DNA from: Cheilinus undulatus
Taxonomy: Eukaryota > Chordata > Actinopteri > Labriformes > Labridae
DNA length: 64,000 nucleotides
Assembly (NCBI RefSeq): GCF_018320785.1
Contig: NC_054867.1
Coordinates: forward strand, 55,813,776-55,877,775
Direction: 5' to 3'
Both the position numbers and the translations under genes were made by a program. Of the stretch, positions 11,050 to 22,731 are shown in pieces; the first letter of the stretch is position 1; each line of letters opens with the position of its first letter. Below the pieces are notes generated by a model. That model was not told the DNA's origin and searched no databases. It worked only from the letters and a program-made list of their open reading frames with translations.

Positions 11050-11100
11050 CAGAATCTTTATTGTCATTGTACACAAGTACAATGAAATTTTGCACAGTTC
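11050..11100 (-). repeat. LINE 3' end, reverse orientation
   Basis: Read on the minus strand this is AATTTCATTGTACTTGTGTACAATGACAATAAAG, cut here to its recognisable parts: a hairpin (ACTTGTGTACAATG) and an AATAAAG tail typical of fish LINEs. Confidence 0.55.
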
Positions 11101-11114
11101 CATTCAGTGCAATT

Positions 11115-11372
11115 ATTATTACCTCTGCCAAGGAGGTTATGTGATCGCAGGGTTTGTTAGTTTGTTTGTTGGCAACATAACCCAAAAAGTTATGGATAGA
11201 TTCTGATGAAATTTTCAGGGAATGTCAGAAATGGCAAAAGGAAGAACTGATTTGATTTTGGGACTGATCCAGATCATCGTCTGATCTAGGAATTTTTAAA
11301 GGACTTTTCACTATTGGGAGATAGGGCTAATGGCGGAGGTCTGCGCTCTCTGAGTGCTTTTCTAGTTTATTA
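11115..11372 (+). repeat. Fish interspersed repeat (CCAAGGAGGTTATG type)
   Basis: The stretch runs from ACCTCTGCCAAGGAGGTTATG through AAAAAGTTATGGATAGATT to GGCGGAGGTCTGCGCTCTCT. These landmarks are found together in a very common fish repeat, probably LINE- or SINE-derived. The class is not certain. Confidence 0.6.
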
Positions 11373-11410
11373 TTGCAACTGCTCTGGGATATGTGCTGTT
11401 TTTCAGTCTG

Positions 11411-11932
11411 TTAGTTTTGGCTCTTATTGTTCTGAACCGTCTTCCTCAGGATAGCAATTGTTACAGGTGACGATAACACAGTTATAAAAATAACTGATAT
11501 TGTATCATATGATGCACACGGCTGGAAGGAAATAAAACATTTTGCCAGCATTACACTATACCATATAACTACCTCTAAAGAGGAAAAATTATTACCTCTG
11601 TAGGAACTCCTGAGTGGATCCCAATGCTGGTCAATGCATAGCATGAGCTGCCTTGAAGCCTAGCAAGAGGCTCCTGGGAGGATGATAAAAGTAGAAAAGA
11701 ATTACAAGCAAATCATCCATTACCACCCAAATGAGTCTTTAAAGTGTTTCTGAGATCCACTTACTACAAAAAACAATACATGGGGCAGGCTTTCCACTGG
11801 TACCCCATCTGGCAAGAATGTTTCAACAAGGCAAAAGAGGTTGTCTTCTTTTTGTCAAACAGGAGAGAAGCCCTTTATGTCCTCTGAGCAGCCCTCCAAC
11901 TGTCCTCTCTGAATCTTGAGCTTTGTGGCATC
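11411..11932 (-). pseudogene. Unknown gene, middle exons (three phase-0 exons, one stop)
   Basis: I do not recognise this protein. Exon A is 11932-11765 (56 codons; acceptor TTTTTGCAG, donor GTA/GTAAGT). Exon B is 11673-11596 (26 codons; acceptor CTCCCAG, donor GAG/GTAATA). Exon C is 11521-11414 (36 codons, then TAA at 11413-11411; acceptor TTTCCTTCCAG). All three enter and leave in phase 0. The introns are 91 and 74 bases, normal for fish. Peptides include CLVETFLPDGVPVESLPHV, LTSIGIHSGVPTE and SSPVTIAILRKTVQNN. Exon A has one in-frame TGA (about codon 26), which may be an inactivating change at a former CGA. The true end of exon C is uncertain; a read-through donor would link it to exons at 10.5-7.3 kb. 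Confidence 0.4.
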
Positions 11933-11969
11933 CTGCAAAAATCAAGTGAGCTATTAAATCTTTAGTGCC

Positions 11970-12189
11970 ATGACACTGACGTGCACATATCCCCATTGTG
12001 CATTTAGGAGGTGCTGGAGCCAACAGGTAGTGCCCAGGACCACCACAGTCCACCACCACACTATCCCCCTTATTCCTGGGGCCGCTACTGTAAATGTGAA
12101 TATGGGCGAAACTTCCGGTGCCAAAACGGAAGTAGGCTACATTAAATACATGTATTCTAGTACAGCAACTAACTATGGATGCTAACAAA
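11970..12189 (-). other. Open stretch upstream of exon A with Cys/His pattern
   Basis: A minus-strand frame runs 12188-11823 across the acceptor of exon A in another phase. It contains CTMGICARQCHGTKDLIAHL, loosely like a C2H2 finger. It is too weak to call, and the splice acceptor at 11933 suggests that part of it is intron. Confidence 0.2.
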
Positions 12190-12362
12190 GAACAACAGTT
12201 GTTTCAATAGGAATTCTTCTGGAATTTGTAAATATTTATATTTTTGTTATCACATGTTCACATTGTTTGTATTATAAGCTGTAGATAAGTAAATAAGGTG
12301 GATACCACATTATTCCTGGGGGTCTACTGTAGCTATGAATGGAAGTGGAACTTCCAGTACAG
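12070..12362. repeat. Two direct copies of a TTATTCCT...AACTTCC motif
   Basis: About 50 bases at 12070-12121 recur at 12310-12360 (TTATTCCTGGG, TACTGTA, then AACTTCC). A third copy lies inverted at about 13013-13058. Confidence 0.5.
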
Positions 12363-13010
12363 TAACAATAATAGCAAAAACATGATTTTTCCAAAGGCTT
12401 ACTAAAGTGATTTAGTGTCAACAGTGGCTGTTCTGAAATAAATAAATATTTGCTGTAATAAATACTGCTTCGTTTTTGTTAAATCAATGAGCTGAAATGT
12501 TTTAATCATATTTTCTGTAATGCTCAGTACCTGCTGCTATGTTCATGGTACTAATATTATGACAAAGTTAAATATGTCTCTCACAACATGCTGTCCACTG
12601 TCTAAGTGCATCAGGGATGTGATTCTTTTAGTATTAATTTATCATTAACTCTTAATACAAAACTTGACATTTACCAAACTGAAGAGCTGGCAACTTGAGT
12701 CATGGATAATTTTATAAATATAATTCCCATATTTAAGAGGGATTAGTTTGTAAAATGAGAATTTCAGCAACTCCACAAACTAGAAATGTATCTTTTTATA
12801 CCGATATAAAGCTACTAAAGTTAGCTAAATATGCCCTTGTAGGTTATCTAAAGTAATGTCATCAATTTGAACTCTCCAGTAGAGGCTAGAGAAATAATAA
12901 TAATATTATCCCGTCTGAGGTGAAGCAGTCTAACTTTATGTAGTTTGGTATTAAAATTGCTTTAATAGTCACGTTTAGCATCTCGTTTCTATGCAAAGTC
13001 CCGTTTAGAT
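12363..13010. other. AT-rich spacer
   Basis: I see no gene or defined repeat here. Confidence 0.5.
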
Positions 13011-13080
13011 AGAACGGAGCGGAAGTTGCGCCCATATTCATGGAAGGGTAGGAATAAGCTGGAGAGCCTGCCTCAGGGGA

Positions 13081-13248
13081 CTCTGAACACAGATATGAAT
13101 GTGACTCTGAACACAGATATGAATGTGACTCTGAACACAGATATGAATGTGACTCTGAACACAGATATGAATGTGACTCTGAACACAGATATGAATGTGA
13201 CTCTGAACACAGATATGAATATGACTCTGAACACAGATATGAATGTGA
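13081..13248. repeat. 24-bp minisatellite, 7 copies
   Basis: Seven head-to-tail 24-base units (CTCTGAACACAGATATGAAT plus GTGA) run without indels. Unit 6 has one substitution. Because 24 is a multiple of three, both strands stay open as an 8-residue repeat, producing spurious frames. Confidence 0.95.
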
Positions 13249-13694
13249 CTCTGAAGGGGAAAAATCCTTCACCTTAGGTCGCTCTGAAGCATCAGTGCTG
13301 CGGCGGGACTCTCACTTTTTGGCTAGGGGACATCACGGTCCTCACGGTCACTCCCACCTCATCTGGAAAACTCCGTCCTTTTTCTTTCCCTCTTCCCAGT
13401 GTTCCCAGTATCCAACCGCCCATTTTTTGTGCATTTTTCAAAAGTCTGAAGTGGGCGGAGTTAGCTCTGAGCTTGGGGTTCACTTATGGACCCCAACACA
13501 GCAAGTGTTAAACGTTCTCCACGCTAAAATGACAGCAAAAAATACAAATCAGACAGCAATGTTGGCTGGTCTAGGATTGAAACAAAATGCCTCCTGACCC
13601 ATTTAACTTCTACCGATAAACACGTGGTGTTACTGAATGAAAAGAACTCAAGAAATATTTGACACTACGACAAAAGAAGTTCTACATACCTTAC

Positions 13695-13765
13695 CAATAG
13701 CTCGTAGGCTGATGCTCCGGGTGACGTCGAATTAATACACGCCAATGTCCTGCTTTGTATTCCAT
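13695..13765 (-). other. Candidate first coding exon of the unknown gene
   Basis: A minus-strand ATG at 13765-13763 in strong Kozak context (AAG ATG G) opens 23 codons (MEYKAGHWRVLIRRHPEH...). It runs to a consensus donor TTG/GTAAGG at 13695/13694 and ends in phase 2. Without splicing it stops one codon later. I could not identify the next exon, so the link to the exons at 11.9 kb is inferred from strand, promoter and spacing only. Confidence 0.35.
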
Positions 13766-14075
13766 CTTCGTTTGCAGCTCGTTCTACGAGCAGACAGCAA
13801 CTTTATGAAATATTTCCGCGCACACGAGACCACAGAAGACACGAAAACGCTGTAGTTTACCAGGCAGCCGTTGGCGGTTTGATTTTCCAACGAACCACAC
13901 ACGCATGCGTATAAGGTCCTTCTTTCCCCGCGCCTGCGCGAAACCGTATTCGCGCATGGCAATTGACTGCAACCACAGTGCGCAAACGCATTTCGAGAAA
14001 GCAGCACTGTTTGTGTACATGGAGGGAGGCGACTGAAAACTGTTCACTCTGTAGTTCGTTTCCAAATTGTTCCAT
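13735..14075 (-). promoter_or_regulatory. CpG-rich, promoter-like segment
   Basis: CpG density rises sharply against the AT-rich surroundings (CCGCGCACACGAG, CCCCGCGCCTGCGCGAAAC, ATTCGCGCATGG, ACGCATGCGT). Several GCGCATGCG-like motifs resemble NRF1 sites. It sits immediately upstream, on the minus strand, of the candidate first exon at 13765. No TATA box is evident. Confidence 0.4.
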
Positions 14076-14169
14076 TTTTAAACACCCAAATCGCTGTTCT
14101 AGTACAGACAGAATAGAAATCGTTCCTGTGTAGACAGGGTTGAATGGCGACGGGAAACAGTTTTTCAAA

Positions 14170-15085
14170 ATTATTTTTATATATTTATTTTTTATATTGA
14201 TACAACTTTATTGAACAGATTCCAATAGTTAATACAGCATTGGCACATGAAACAAAACGTATTTACTGGACATAAATAACCCCACATACAGGTAAAGAGA
14301 AGTTTAGATTAAATTACATAAGGTATGAGAAGTAAATTAAAATTTCAGAAACTAAACCATGGTTTCATATTGTTTTTTTTTTAAGAATTTTTTTCCCCTT
14401 AGAAATCAATTTGATAGACTATATGTACAGTTCCCATTCATTTTTAAAACTGATTATGGAGGGTTTCTTGTCATTCTATTTGCATTCATGTTTAAGTTAT
14501 TTAACCAGTAAAAATAACTATTGTATTTATATAATGTATATACTATATATTCAACTGTGTTATATACATATTATATATACAGTATGTATCTCTCTCTCTC
14601 TCTCTCTTTATGTATATATAAAATAGTTCTTTCCAATTACCTTGTTATATTTCCTATCGGCAATATGTGTCATCCAATTTCAGTTCTGAAAGATTGACTG
14701 AAACATTAAAGTACATCAATGTATTTTGTGTTAGATGCATTAAAGGAAGTGGAATGGCTTTACAAATGCAATGGCATTCTTTGTGAGAGCAATTAACATC
14801 ATTCTTTTCCAATAAATCAGTTAAACTAAAATAATTGACCACTTTCATCCATCAAATTAAGAACAAACAAAATGATTTTTGGTACCATTCTTGTTTCAAT
14901 AAGGTTTTCATATTAACTGTAACTGTCCGTTTATTTCACAAGGCAGCATCATGTGGTGTAGCACTGAGAAACAAATGTGAACATAACAACAAATTGGTGC
15001 TTGTTCACAGGTTTTGCAGGTTGACAGGTTTTTACTGTATTTTCTACAGAACTTTCCTGATCATGCAGTATTTTTAACCTCTTGT
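14170..15085. other. AT-rich spacer with a TC microsatellite
   Basis: It is low in complexity (TATATTTATTT, ATATAT) with a short (TC)n run at 14589-14607. There is no credible gene. Confidence 0.6.
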
Positions 15086-15089
15086 CCCT

Positions 15090-15446
15090 GCTAAAATTAC
15101 GGTATGTGATTGCAATTTTTTTCACAGATTTTTACTGTGAATTTAAATGTACATGAGAGAAAAGTCTGTAATTTTAACAAAATACTACTGTAATTTTTAG
15201 AGTAATTGCCCGTCTTGAAGATTACAGTATTTTTCCTTTATTTTCACAATCTTCTTTCATTTAAACGGTACAGTTTTGTAATTATTACGTACTTTAATTG
15301 TAAAAAATTTATGTTTCATACCGTTGCTTGATTTACAGCAATTCTGTGTATTTTATACAGTAATATATGTTTATTTGTTTTACGGTCTTTTACTGTTGCT
15401 ATTTGACAGTCTTTTGCCGTATTTTCTACGGACATTTTTTACAGTG
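15090..15446. repeat. CACTGTAAAAAA end with subterminal repeats (right, inverted)
   Basis: The segment is rich in TTTTACTGT / ACAGTATTTT and closes with CTACGGACATTTTTTACAGTG, the inverse of the opening at 6362. Confidence 0.65.
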
Positions 15447-17795
15447 TTTGGTCAATTATATGAGGAATTGCTTGCCATTTTCATCCTCGGAGCTTTTCAA
15501 AAGTATTGAGGTATCAAATATTTTGACAACCTTATGGTTAGAAACAGTCTCAGCTGTCTCTGGGATGTATAATAAAATAACAGCCGCGCTCCTGTTAGAC
15601 ATAATTTTGGATGGAGGAGACGGATCACTAACACAAGGACTGTAAAACACATAGTGAACAACAGGAGACACTGCTTTCCAGTAGTGAATATTGTCCCTTA
15701 TTGCATTTTTTTCTCATATGGAAAAATGTGGAAATGCCTGTCCTAGTCCTCTGTGTGTGAACGTGCTCTTTATTATTAAACTCTTATGATTCATAGTTGA
15801 TGTCTGACTAAAGACACTAAATAAAGCACTATCCCTAAGACACCTGGGCTTTGGCAGAGCACAGGTGAAACAGTTCCTGGTCATCTTCCTCTGCTGCTGC
15901 TGTTGATTTTCCAGGATCCCAGTCTTCTCATATGGCCCAGCTCATCGTGTCCTGGGAGAGAGTCACAGGTGAACGGCTGAGAGTAGATGAAGGAAGGCTT
16001 CTAGTCAGAAATGCAGACTGTGGACAGATGAATAAATAAATGACTCTTAATTATTAGAATCAAATATTCTTTATTCATGGCAGTTAGACCCAGGCTTACT
16101 TATAGTTTACTGTAGTATTTATTTACAAACACCTGTCACAAACTACCCATACCCTTATTTTACACTTGTTCTCTTTCCATGACAAGCGCTTTGTGAGGTA
16201 ATAATGGAGTATAAAAGGTGTGTATAATTAATACAATTTTACTGATTATCATTCAAAAAAAAAAAAAAAAAAATCCTTAATTGAATTGCAGTAAAATATT
16301 CACTAAGAGAATTTATTAACAAATAATGGAAAAAAAGGTTTCAAAATTCATATGAATTTCAAGAAGAAAGGTGAATGAGGCAAGAATATCTATAATACAG
16401 CCAGCAAAATAGACAGATACATAAAAATGACATGATCCTAGTCGTGATCAATAACAGAAATATTTTACATTAATATCACGGCTAACAGCGGTGTAACACT
16501 AAAGTAAACGTTAACCATCTTTCATTAAAAACCTCGCTAGGTTAGCATACATCGATCGCTGGTCGGATTTTGTCAATAAAACTTAAATAAGCTACTTAAA
16601 AACTGGCTAAATACTATGAATAACGTCTGTAAATAAACAGAGAACAAAAAGAGCCATACTCTACGTTTGATTAGTTGGAGATAAAATACATATTTTGCTT
16701 TGTTTTCTGTCCTGCTGCGTTTCCTGCCCTGACTGTCATTCAAACTTACTGTAGAAACGGAGTCTCCTTAACTTTACCAAAAAAGGTGAAACAGCGCCCC
16801 CAAAACTCCATAGTGGACGGAAATATATTACATCCGTAGTGATAAGAACTACCATGGAGAATAAATGGGAAAAGTTAAGTGAATTAAGGACTGCACCGGT
16901 TCGAAACCGGACGGAAACATCTTTATTGTTCTCAGAATAGTCACAGTCTTTTAATGTATGTAAAATTGTGCGTTCAAACAGATACAATGATAACCATTAT
17001 AATGACAGTGACAATAATAATAGAGGCTCAGTAAGAAAGTTCCAATTAATTAACCTATAACATAAATTTAACATGAAAATAGCCACATACTTTTATTATT
17101 GATACAGTGAACCTCATTATCTGCACACATAGAAAGTTATGACAAGACTTACAAACTAAATTCACCTGATTATATACATAAATACACAGATACATACTCA
17201 ATTCCCATAAATACACATACAGCAAAACTTTGAATAATAGCTGGAGTTTTTAATGACTTCAGTCTGTAAAATATCTTTATTTGGGACAGGTTTCAACATA
17301 ACTTTTTTTTAAAAATCAAAATCTGACAGGAAGCCTATAAATTGTGAAATCACTAATGGATGTTGCTTGAGCCGTAAACACCAGTGTTTCAGCTGTTTAA
17401 AGCTTAAATTCAAACTAGATCCGTGCAGCAGCCTTATTTTACTTTCCCCCTAAACTAACATTAAATAAAGTAAAAAATGTATCACTCCAAATTAAAGATA
17501 TTATAATTATTATTATATCATCATATATGTCCCTCTGTATTTATCAGAAACCCTTAATGATGGGGTTGATTTACCTCCAAGGATGCTTTATCTAAAGTAT
17601 CCATTGAGCTGTTTCTGTGCACTAATCTCTATGGATGTACCGTATATTAAACTGACTCAAGGTGGCGCTCTAACCAAGGATATTTTTCTGTTGGTTGGTT
17701 AAATCTATCTACAGCTGCTGACAGTCCAAGCTGTTACTGCTACTTCTTTTTCTGATGGGTCTTTGACAGGCTCAGAAAAAAGGTTGGGAGTCAAT
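15447..17795. other. Intergenic
   Basis: This is AT-rich sequence with a poly(A) run near 16254-16274. No gene is recognised; short frames look random. Confidence 0.6.
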
Positions 17796-17798
17796 ACA

Positions 17799-17849
17799 CT
17801 TATTATTATTATTATTATTATTAATATTATTATTATTATTATTATTATC
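17799..17849. repeat. (ATT)n microsatellite
   Basis: A near-perfect ATT array is interrupted once by AATATT. Confidence 0.95.
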
Positions 17850-17972
17850 TGTGTTTCTTACACTGGGTTCACATTTTGCATAATCATAGAATGCTCAAAA
17901 TGTAGACTTGTTTGTAGCGTTTCTATATTAGAATCACTTCCTGTCCCCCGTGGCGAACTCTCTGCTGCTATA

Positions 17973-18256
17973 GATCAGTGGTTCCCAAAGTGGGGGTCGC
18001 AAGACACTGAATGGGGGTCGCTAGATGGCTCCCTAGAAACAGAGAGTATTTTTAAATGGTTTTAAGTTGTATATTTTGCGCATTTCTGTTGAAATGTATA
18101 TGCATAAAATTGGTTCCATTGAAAATTAAACATGGTAATTTCTTAAGATTTATGCTGAAATCTAAGCAATGTTTGAAAAGCACATCACGATTCTTGAATG
18201 TGCATGACTTTGTTCAACTATGGCACAACCAATCTTAGGAACAGTGGGGGTCCCTG
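17973..18256. repeat. hAT-like fragment
   Basis: CAGTGGTTCCCAAAGTGGGG is the usual start of a fish hAT-derived repeat. A partner-like GTGGGGGTCCC lies near 18245. No clean right end or target duplication is seen. Confidence 0.4.
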
Positions 18257-21166
18257 GTCTTCGTCACTTCGTCAATTCTCAGTCAATCATGCTGTTACTG
18301 CTCGTGCTCCAAACTCTCCCACCTTTCAAACACCATCATCATGACAGCCACATCTAAAAGAACTTCACACCTAGTAGGATCTAGTGTGATATTAAGGTAA
18401 GGTCAGAATCATTTTCTACATGTCTGCAAACATGTCAAAGCCCTCCACAGCTCAGACCCTGGTATCAGTCGTGTGTCTTTACGTCAGTGTATTTGGACCT
18501 TTAACCTCCTCTGCTGCTGTTTGCTATAGTTTAAATCACTGCACAGTTTAAACAGGAGCTGAATGACACACTTTAGTTTGTTTTGGATCGGCTGCTGCCG
18601 TCACTACCGTGGGTTCACTAAACCCTGAAGGGTCCACGTCACCTTCTGACACCAATTCAAATATGCAACATGTAAGATTTAGACTCAGTCTGTTATTATG
18701 CATGGAAAATGTATCTTTAGCTGCAGGAGAAGAGGTCCTAAATCAGCACTAATGATGCATCCTGCTCTAGTTTAGCTGTCAAAGTAGATTTAAAATAGAA
18801 GTTGTCAAGTGGCAGGTGGTTTAAACCCAGAGTGGCAGGCTAAAGAAATAGATTTATTTAATAGATTCATTCATTTTAGTCTGACACCCTAGTTCGTCAT
18901 CTCTAGGCCACAAAATCCTCCCTGTGTCATCTTTAGTGTGTCACATTGGCTGAAAGATCCTATGAGCTCTCTCTTTTAACTGTCTGTACTTTATATGTCC
19001 GTCCTGTCTTATCTCCGTCTTCTCTTTCTTTAGATAACTGTTCAAACTCTTTCTTCCCCTGACCATAAACAAGATATGCTCAGATATGATAAAGATTGTG
19101 CTGAATTCATTCTCACTTTATGAGTTCTGGTGAGTGAGACGCTCCCTAAAGGAGATTACTGAGCTGAAAAACAGCAGAGCTTTCAGCTAAATGTGAACAA
19201 CGTGCTGAGGTTGGCCGTCTGTTCAGCCTTTCAAATAGGGGCACTTTAATTTGACCATAAACCAACATGTATGAGCTCATGGTGCAGTTAAGTAGGTTTT
19301 TTTTTACCTTTCAACACCATGATATAACTTTAGCAGAAACATAAAGTCTTCTTTATCTTAAAAATCCCTTTTAAATCAGGCGCAATCTGAGCATGCAGGT
19401 TGAGGATCTTTGCAAAGACTCTGCGTCTGCACAACAACATTTACTGACACGTGCACAGACAAATCGTTTTGGAGTGAGGTAGAGGCTGTTTAAGAGCTGC
19501 TACAGATGCAAGCTGGAAGAGAGTCAGCGACTTAAAAATAATAAAACATTTGTTGGAGCCTGCAGGATGGACTCTGCGCCTGAGAATATTACTAAATGTG
19601 GTAAGAGAGAAAGGACGCTAACTTAGTTGGTGAGGGTGGATTATTTTAATAATCCTAATGGAAAAATTTAACCAACGGTGTAGAATTTGGAGCGTGAATT
19701 TGGAAGCAAAATAGATCTGAACTAATTTATTGGAACTTTGGAGACATCAGCACCAGAGAGATGAATTGGACCATACTTTATCTGCCGTTTGATGAAGGCG
19801 AGGAGGAGAGGACCTGTCTGGAGGGGCTCTTGATCGTCCAATTAAAAATCAGATAAATTCAAAAGCACCGACATCACGTGACGGTGGATTCACATGAAGT
19901 GATGGACGTGCCAAAAAGAAAACAAAAACTCTGCTTTGCAAAAAGTTAGCAAGAAGCTATAAAAAGGTTAGAAAAATCAAAGTCTTGTACTGGATAAGAA
20001 AAAAAATCTAAGTCTGATTGTTTATCAGACTTGGCACAACGCTCGGATCAAGAATGGACCTAGGAGGCCCAAGGAGACTCAACAGAGCTCTCCTCAGTGA
20101 GCATCTTCTTGGACTGTCCAGACCTGACCGCTTTCTGATCTGAACCCAACTCACTCTGAACTCTTGTGAGTTCTGAAGTTACTCTTATACAAGAGGGAGG
20201 GGTTTTGGTTTTGAAGCCCTCCCAGTGTTTGATTAAATCCACTCCACCAGATCATCAAGTTAATCGGATAATTTAGAGATAACATAAGATGGTTATTGAA
20301 ACTCTAGAATACTATCAATAAACTATCACACAAACATTAGAAACACAGTTCATTGTTTATACGCACAATTATACATTAGAAAATGTTTCTGCATTTGGGT
20401 GTGACGGAACTTGACCACAAGGTGGCAATGTTGATCCAGGGACGATTTTCAGTCTCTGTTCGTCAACTTGGAGAAATACAACTAAATTATATCATAAAAC
20501 CATAACTCAGTAAGGGAAGATGCCAGAGATTAGTATGACACGTCATTCTGTTCCTTGTAAACAGACTCAACCAAATATGAACATGTCCTGTTGGAAACAT
20601 AACATTTGAGACAGTTTTTTGATACTTCCAATCCTTGCAGCTTCATGTGGTCGAGATAACACCGGGAATTTACGACATGCGCCTGCTCTGTGCCACGGCT
20701 CTGTAGGAAGACAGAGTCCTTAGATTTATGAGGCGTAGTGCAGAGTTCCTTACAACTTTCCGGAAGACAGGATTTAGTCTGAGGAGGTTCACCATTTGGT
20801 CGACCAATTTAAAGATTCAGATTTTAAGGTGTTTATCTCTGTTGGGAGCTGTCTTTCATCAAAATGGCAGTTTAAGAGTCCTACTGCCTGAGGAACTCTT
20901 GTTTTTCAAACGTGGTTCCCTGATAAGTTGTCAGCCATCGGGGAAAGAGAACCCCCCCACCGAAGGATCTCTGAAGGTGTAGGTTTAGGAGGGAGAAAGG
21001 ATCTCTCCCCCCTTGTATCATTATCTTTGCTCCTTAGAGGGTGTGATATCAACAGCCTTAGATTGTGATTTCATCTTTAGTTGTTCTGGATAGATTCTTA
21101 CTACAAATAGTTGGATGGATGGAGCCCTGGCATTTTTAACATCTGGCATCCTGACTGTTTAGAAAA
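18257..21166. other. Intergenic
   Basis: I see no gene, RNA or well-bounded element. Short frames at 20060-20242 and 20728-20982 lack start context and family resemblance. Confidence 0.55.
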
Positions 21167-22089
21167 TACACAATATGGACAAAAGTATTTGGCCACATGT
21201 TAATTATTGAAACCAGGTGTTTCACCTGTTGCCACCGGAGTATAAATCATCACCTAGCCATGCAGTCTCAAACATCTGTGATCCTAAACAGGCCGTTTTG
21301 AAGAGCTCTAGCGTGACTCTGTGATGATGACGCCTTTGCAATGAGACGGTTGGTGAAATTTCATCCCAGCTGGATATTCCACAGTCAGCTGTCAGTGGTA
21401 TTATTATAAAAGTGGAAGAGTTTAGGAACAACAGCAACTCAGCCATGAAGCAGAAGACCAGGTAAAATCACTGAATGGGGTCAACAACTGCTAAGGGTCA
21501 TGGGTAAAAGTCTCCAAGTCTCTGCTGATTCCATCGCTGAAGAGTTCTGAACTTCCTCTTACATTAATGAACACTACAACTGCAGCAGGAGCTTCATGAA
21601 TGGGTTTCCATGGTAACAGCTGCATGCAAGCCTCACATCACCAAGTCTGATGTATGCCGACACTGGACTGTGGAGCAGTGGAGACGTGTTCTGTGGAGTG
21701 ACCAATCATCTTCTCTGTTTACAGTCAGATGGTGAGTCTGGGTGTGGAGGATGCTGGGAGAACATTACCTGTCTGACCGTGGAGTTTGGTGGAGGAGGGA
21801 TAATGGTATGGGGCTGGTTTTCAGGGTCTGGTCTAGACCACTTATCTCCAGTGAAGGCTGATCTTAATGCTTCAGCAGACCAAGACATTCTGGACAATGC
21901 TATGCTTCCAACTGTGTGGCAACAGTTTGGGGAAGGCCCTTTTCTACTGACTGTGGGAAGCCTTCTAAGAAGACTGGAGGCTGTTTTATTATATATTTAA
22001 TATTAGAATACATGGATCTGAATGCTAAGTCATTACAGTCCCTGTTAGTCTAACAGTAAGGCGGCTGAATACTTATGTCCATTCTGTGG
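21167..22089 (+). mobile_element. Tc1-like transposon remnant
   Basis: The ends read CACAATATGGACAAAAGTAT on the left and GAATACTTATGTCCATTCTG on the right, an imperfect terminal repeat of the Tc1 kind. The inside keeps pieces of a Tc1 transposase: an HTH-like stretch (ATTCCACAGTCAGCTGTCAG, about 21375) and a DDE-core stretch at about 21785-21950 (GGGIMVWGWFSGSG, where intact copies have IMVWGCF). Frameshifts and a missing 3' catalytic part make it dead. It shares a subfamily with the copy at 32430. Confidence 0.8.
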
Positions 22090-22515
22090 TGATTCATATT
22101 GCTAATGGGGTTAAAATGCGTAGCCCCTTTACTGTTGTTGTGCCACAAAGCCGCACAATCTGCAGCCCTCCTGAGCAGATAGGGTATCTCTGTGTGCCAG
22201 TTTAACGTGAAGCCCTGGTTTATATTTGACTGGGATGGATATGCTCACGCTGTGGTCATGTATGTTCAGAGGGATCAGAGACATTTTGTCCTAGTAAACC
22301 TGTTCTAAACACAACCAGGTCAAAAACATGATCACATGTTTTTCAGATTATTGAGAGGAAATTCACTTTTTTATTGTCGGACAAAAAAAAAAATCAGATG
22401 TAGGACAGGAGCAGGTTAACTGCTCAAACAGTCTGAGAGAAAAGTCGGTATTATTTTGAGAATGCATGTGAAAAACTGAGAATATAAAGAGTTTAATTCA
22501 CATGAAGTATAAACA

Positions 22516-22731
22516 CCAAAAAGGTGGGACACTGTAAAATAGAAAATAAGCAGGACTACAGTGATTTTGAAAATCCTTTTCAACCTGGATTATGTTGCAC
22601 GCAGCAAATTTAAATTTATGTTAAAACTAATATGCTGTTTTTAAATTATACACATTTTATGAATATGCAGACTTCAGTACTTTCCAAAAACCTGAGACAG
22701 GGGCATCAACAAGATATCCCAACTTTTTTGG
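22516..22731. mobile_element. Small MITE with CCAAAAAxGTGGGAC ends
   Basis: The left end is CCAAAAAGGTGGGAC and the right end ATCCCAACTTTTTTGG, inverted copies of each other with few mismatches. The roughly 216-bp non-coding interior fits a widespread fish MITE. Confidence 0.6.

Larger units (their letters stand above)
6362..15446. mobile_element. Candidate 9.1 kb DNA transposon bounded by inverted CACTGTAAAAAA ends
   Basis: The first about 30 bases at 6362 and the reverse complement of the last about 30 at 15446 agree at roughly four of five positions, including CACTGTAAAAAA and a TCCGT...ACGG core. A minus-strand exon set lies between them. No clear target-site duplication is visible (AAAGGTT on the left, TTTGGTC on the right). 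The two ends could equally be independent short elements that happen to face each other. Confidence 0.35.

Noticed and set aside
11823..12188. 121-codon minus frame as a zinc-finger gene
   Set aside because: It crosses a good splice acceptor at 11933 in the wrong phase, and the Cys/His spacing is irregular.
12886..13272. 128-codon minus frame with SHSYLCSE repeats
   Set aside because: It is the 24-bp minisatellite read in frame; the unit length keeps any frame open.
13619..13663. A possible second exon right after the candidate first exon
   Set aside because: The phase fits, but the intron would be only about 31 bases, too short for vertebrate splicing.
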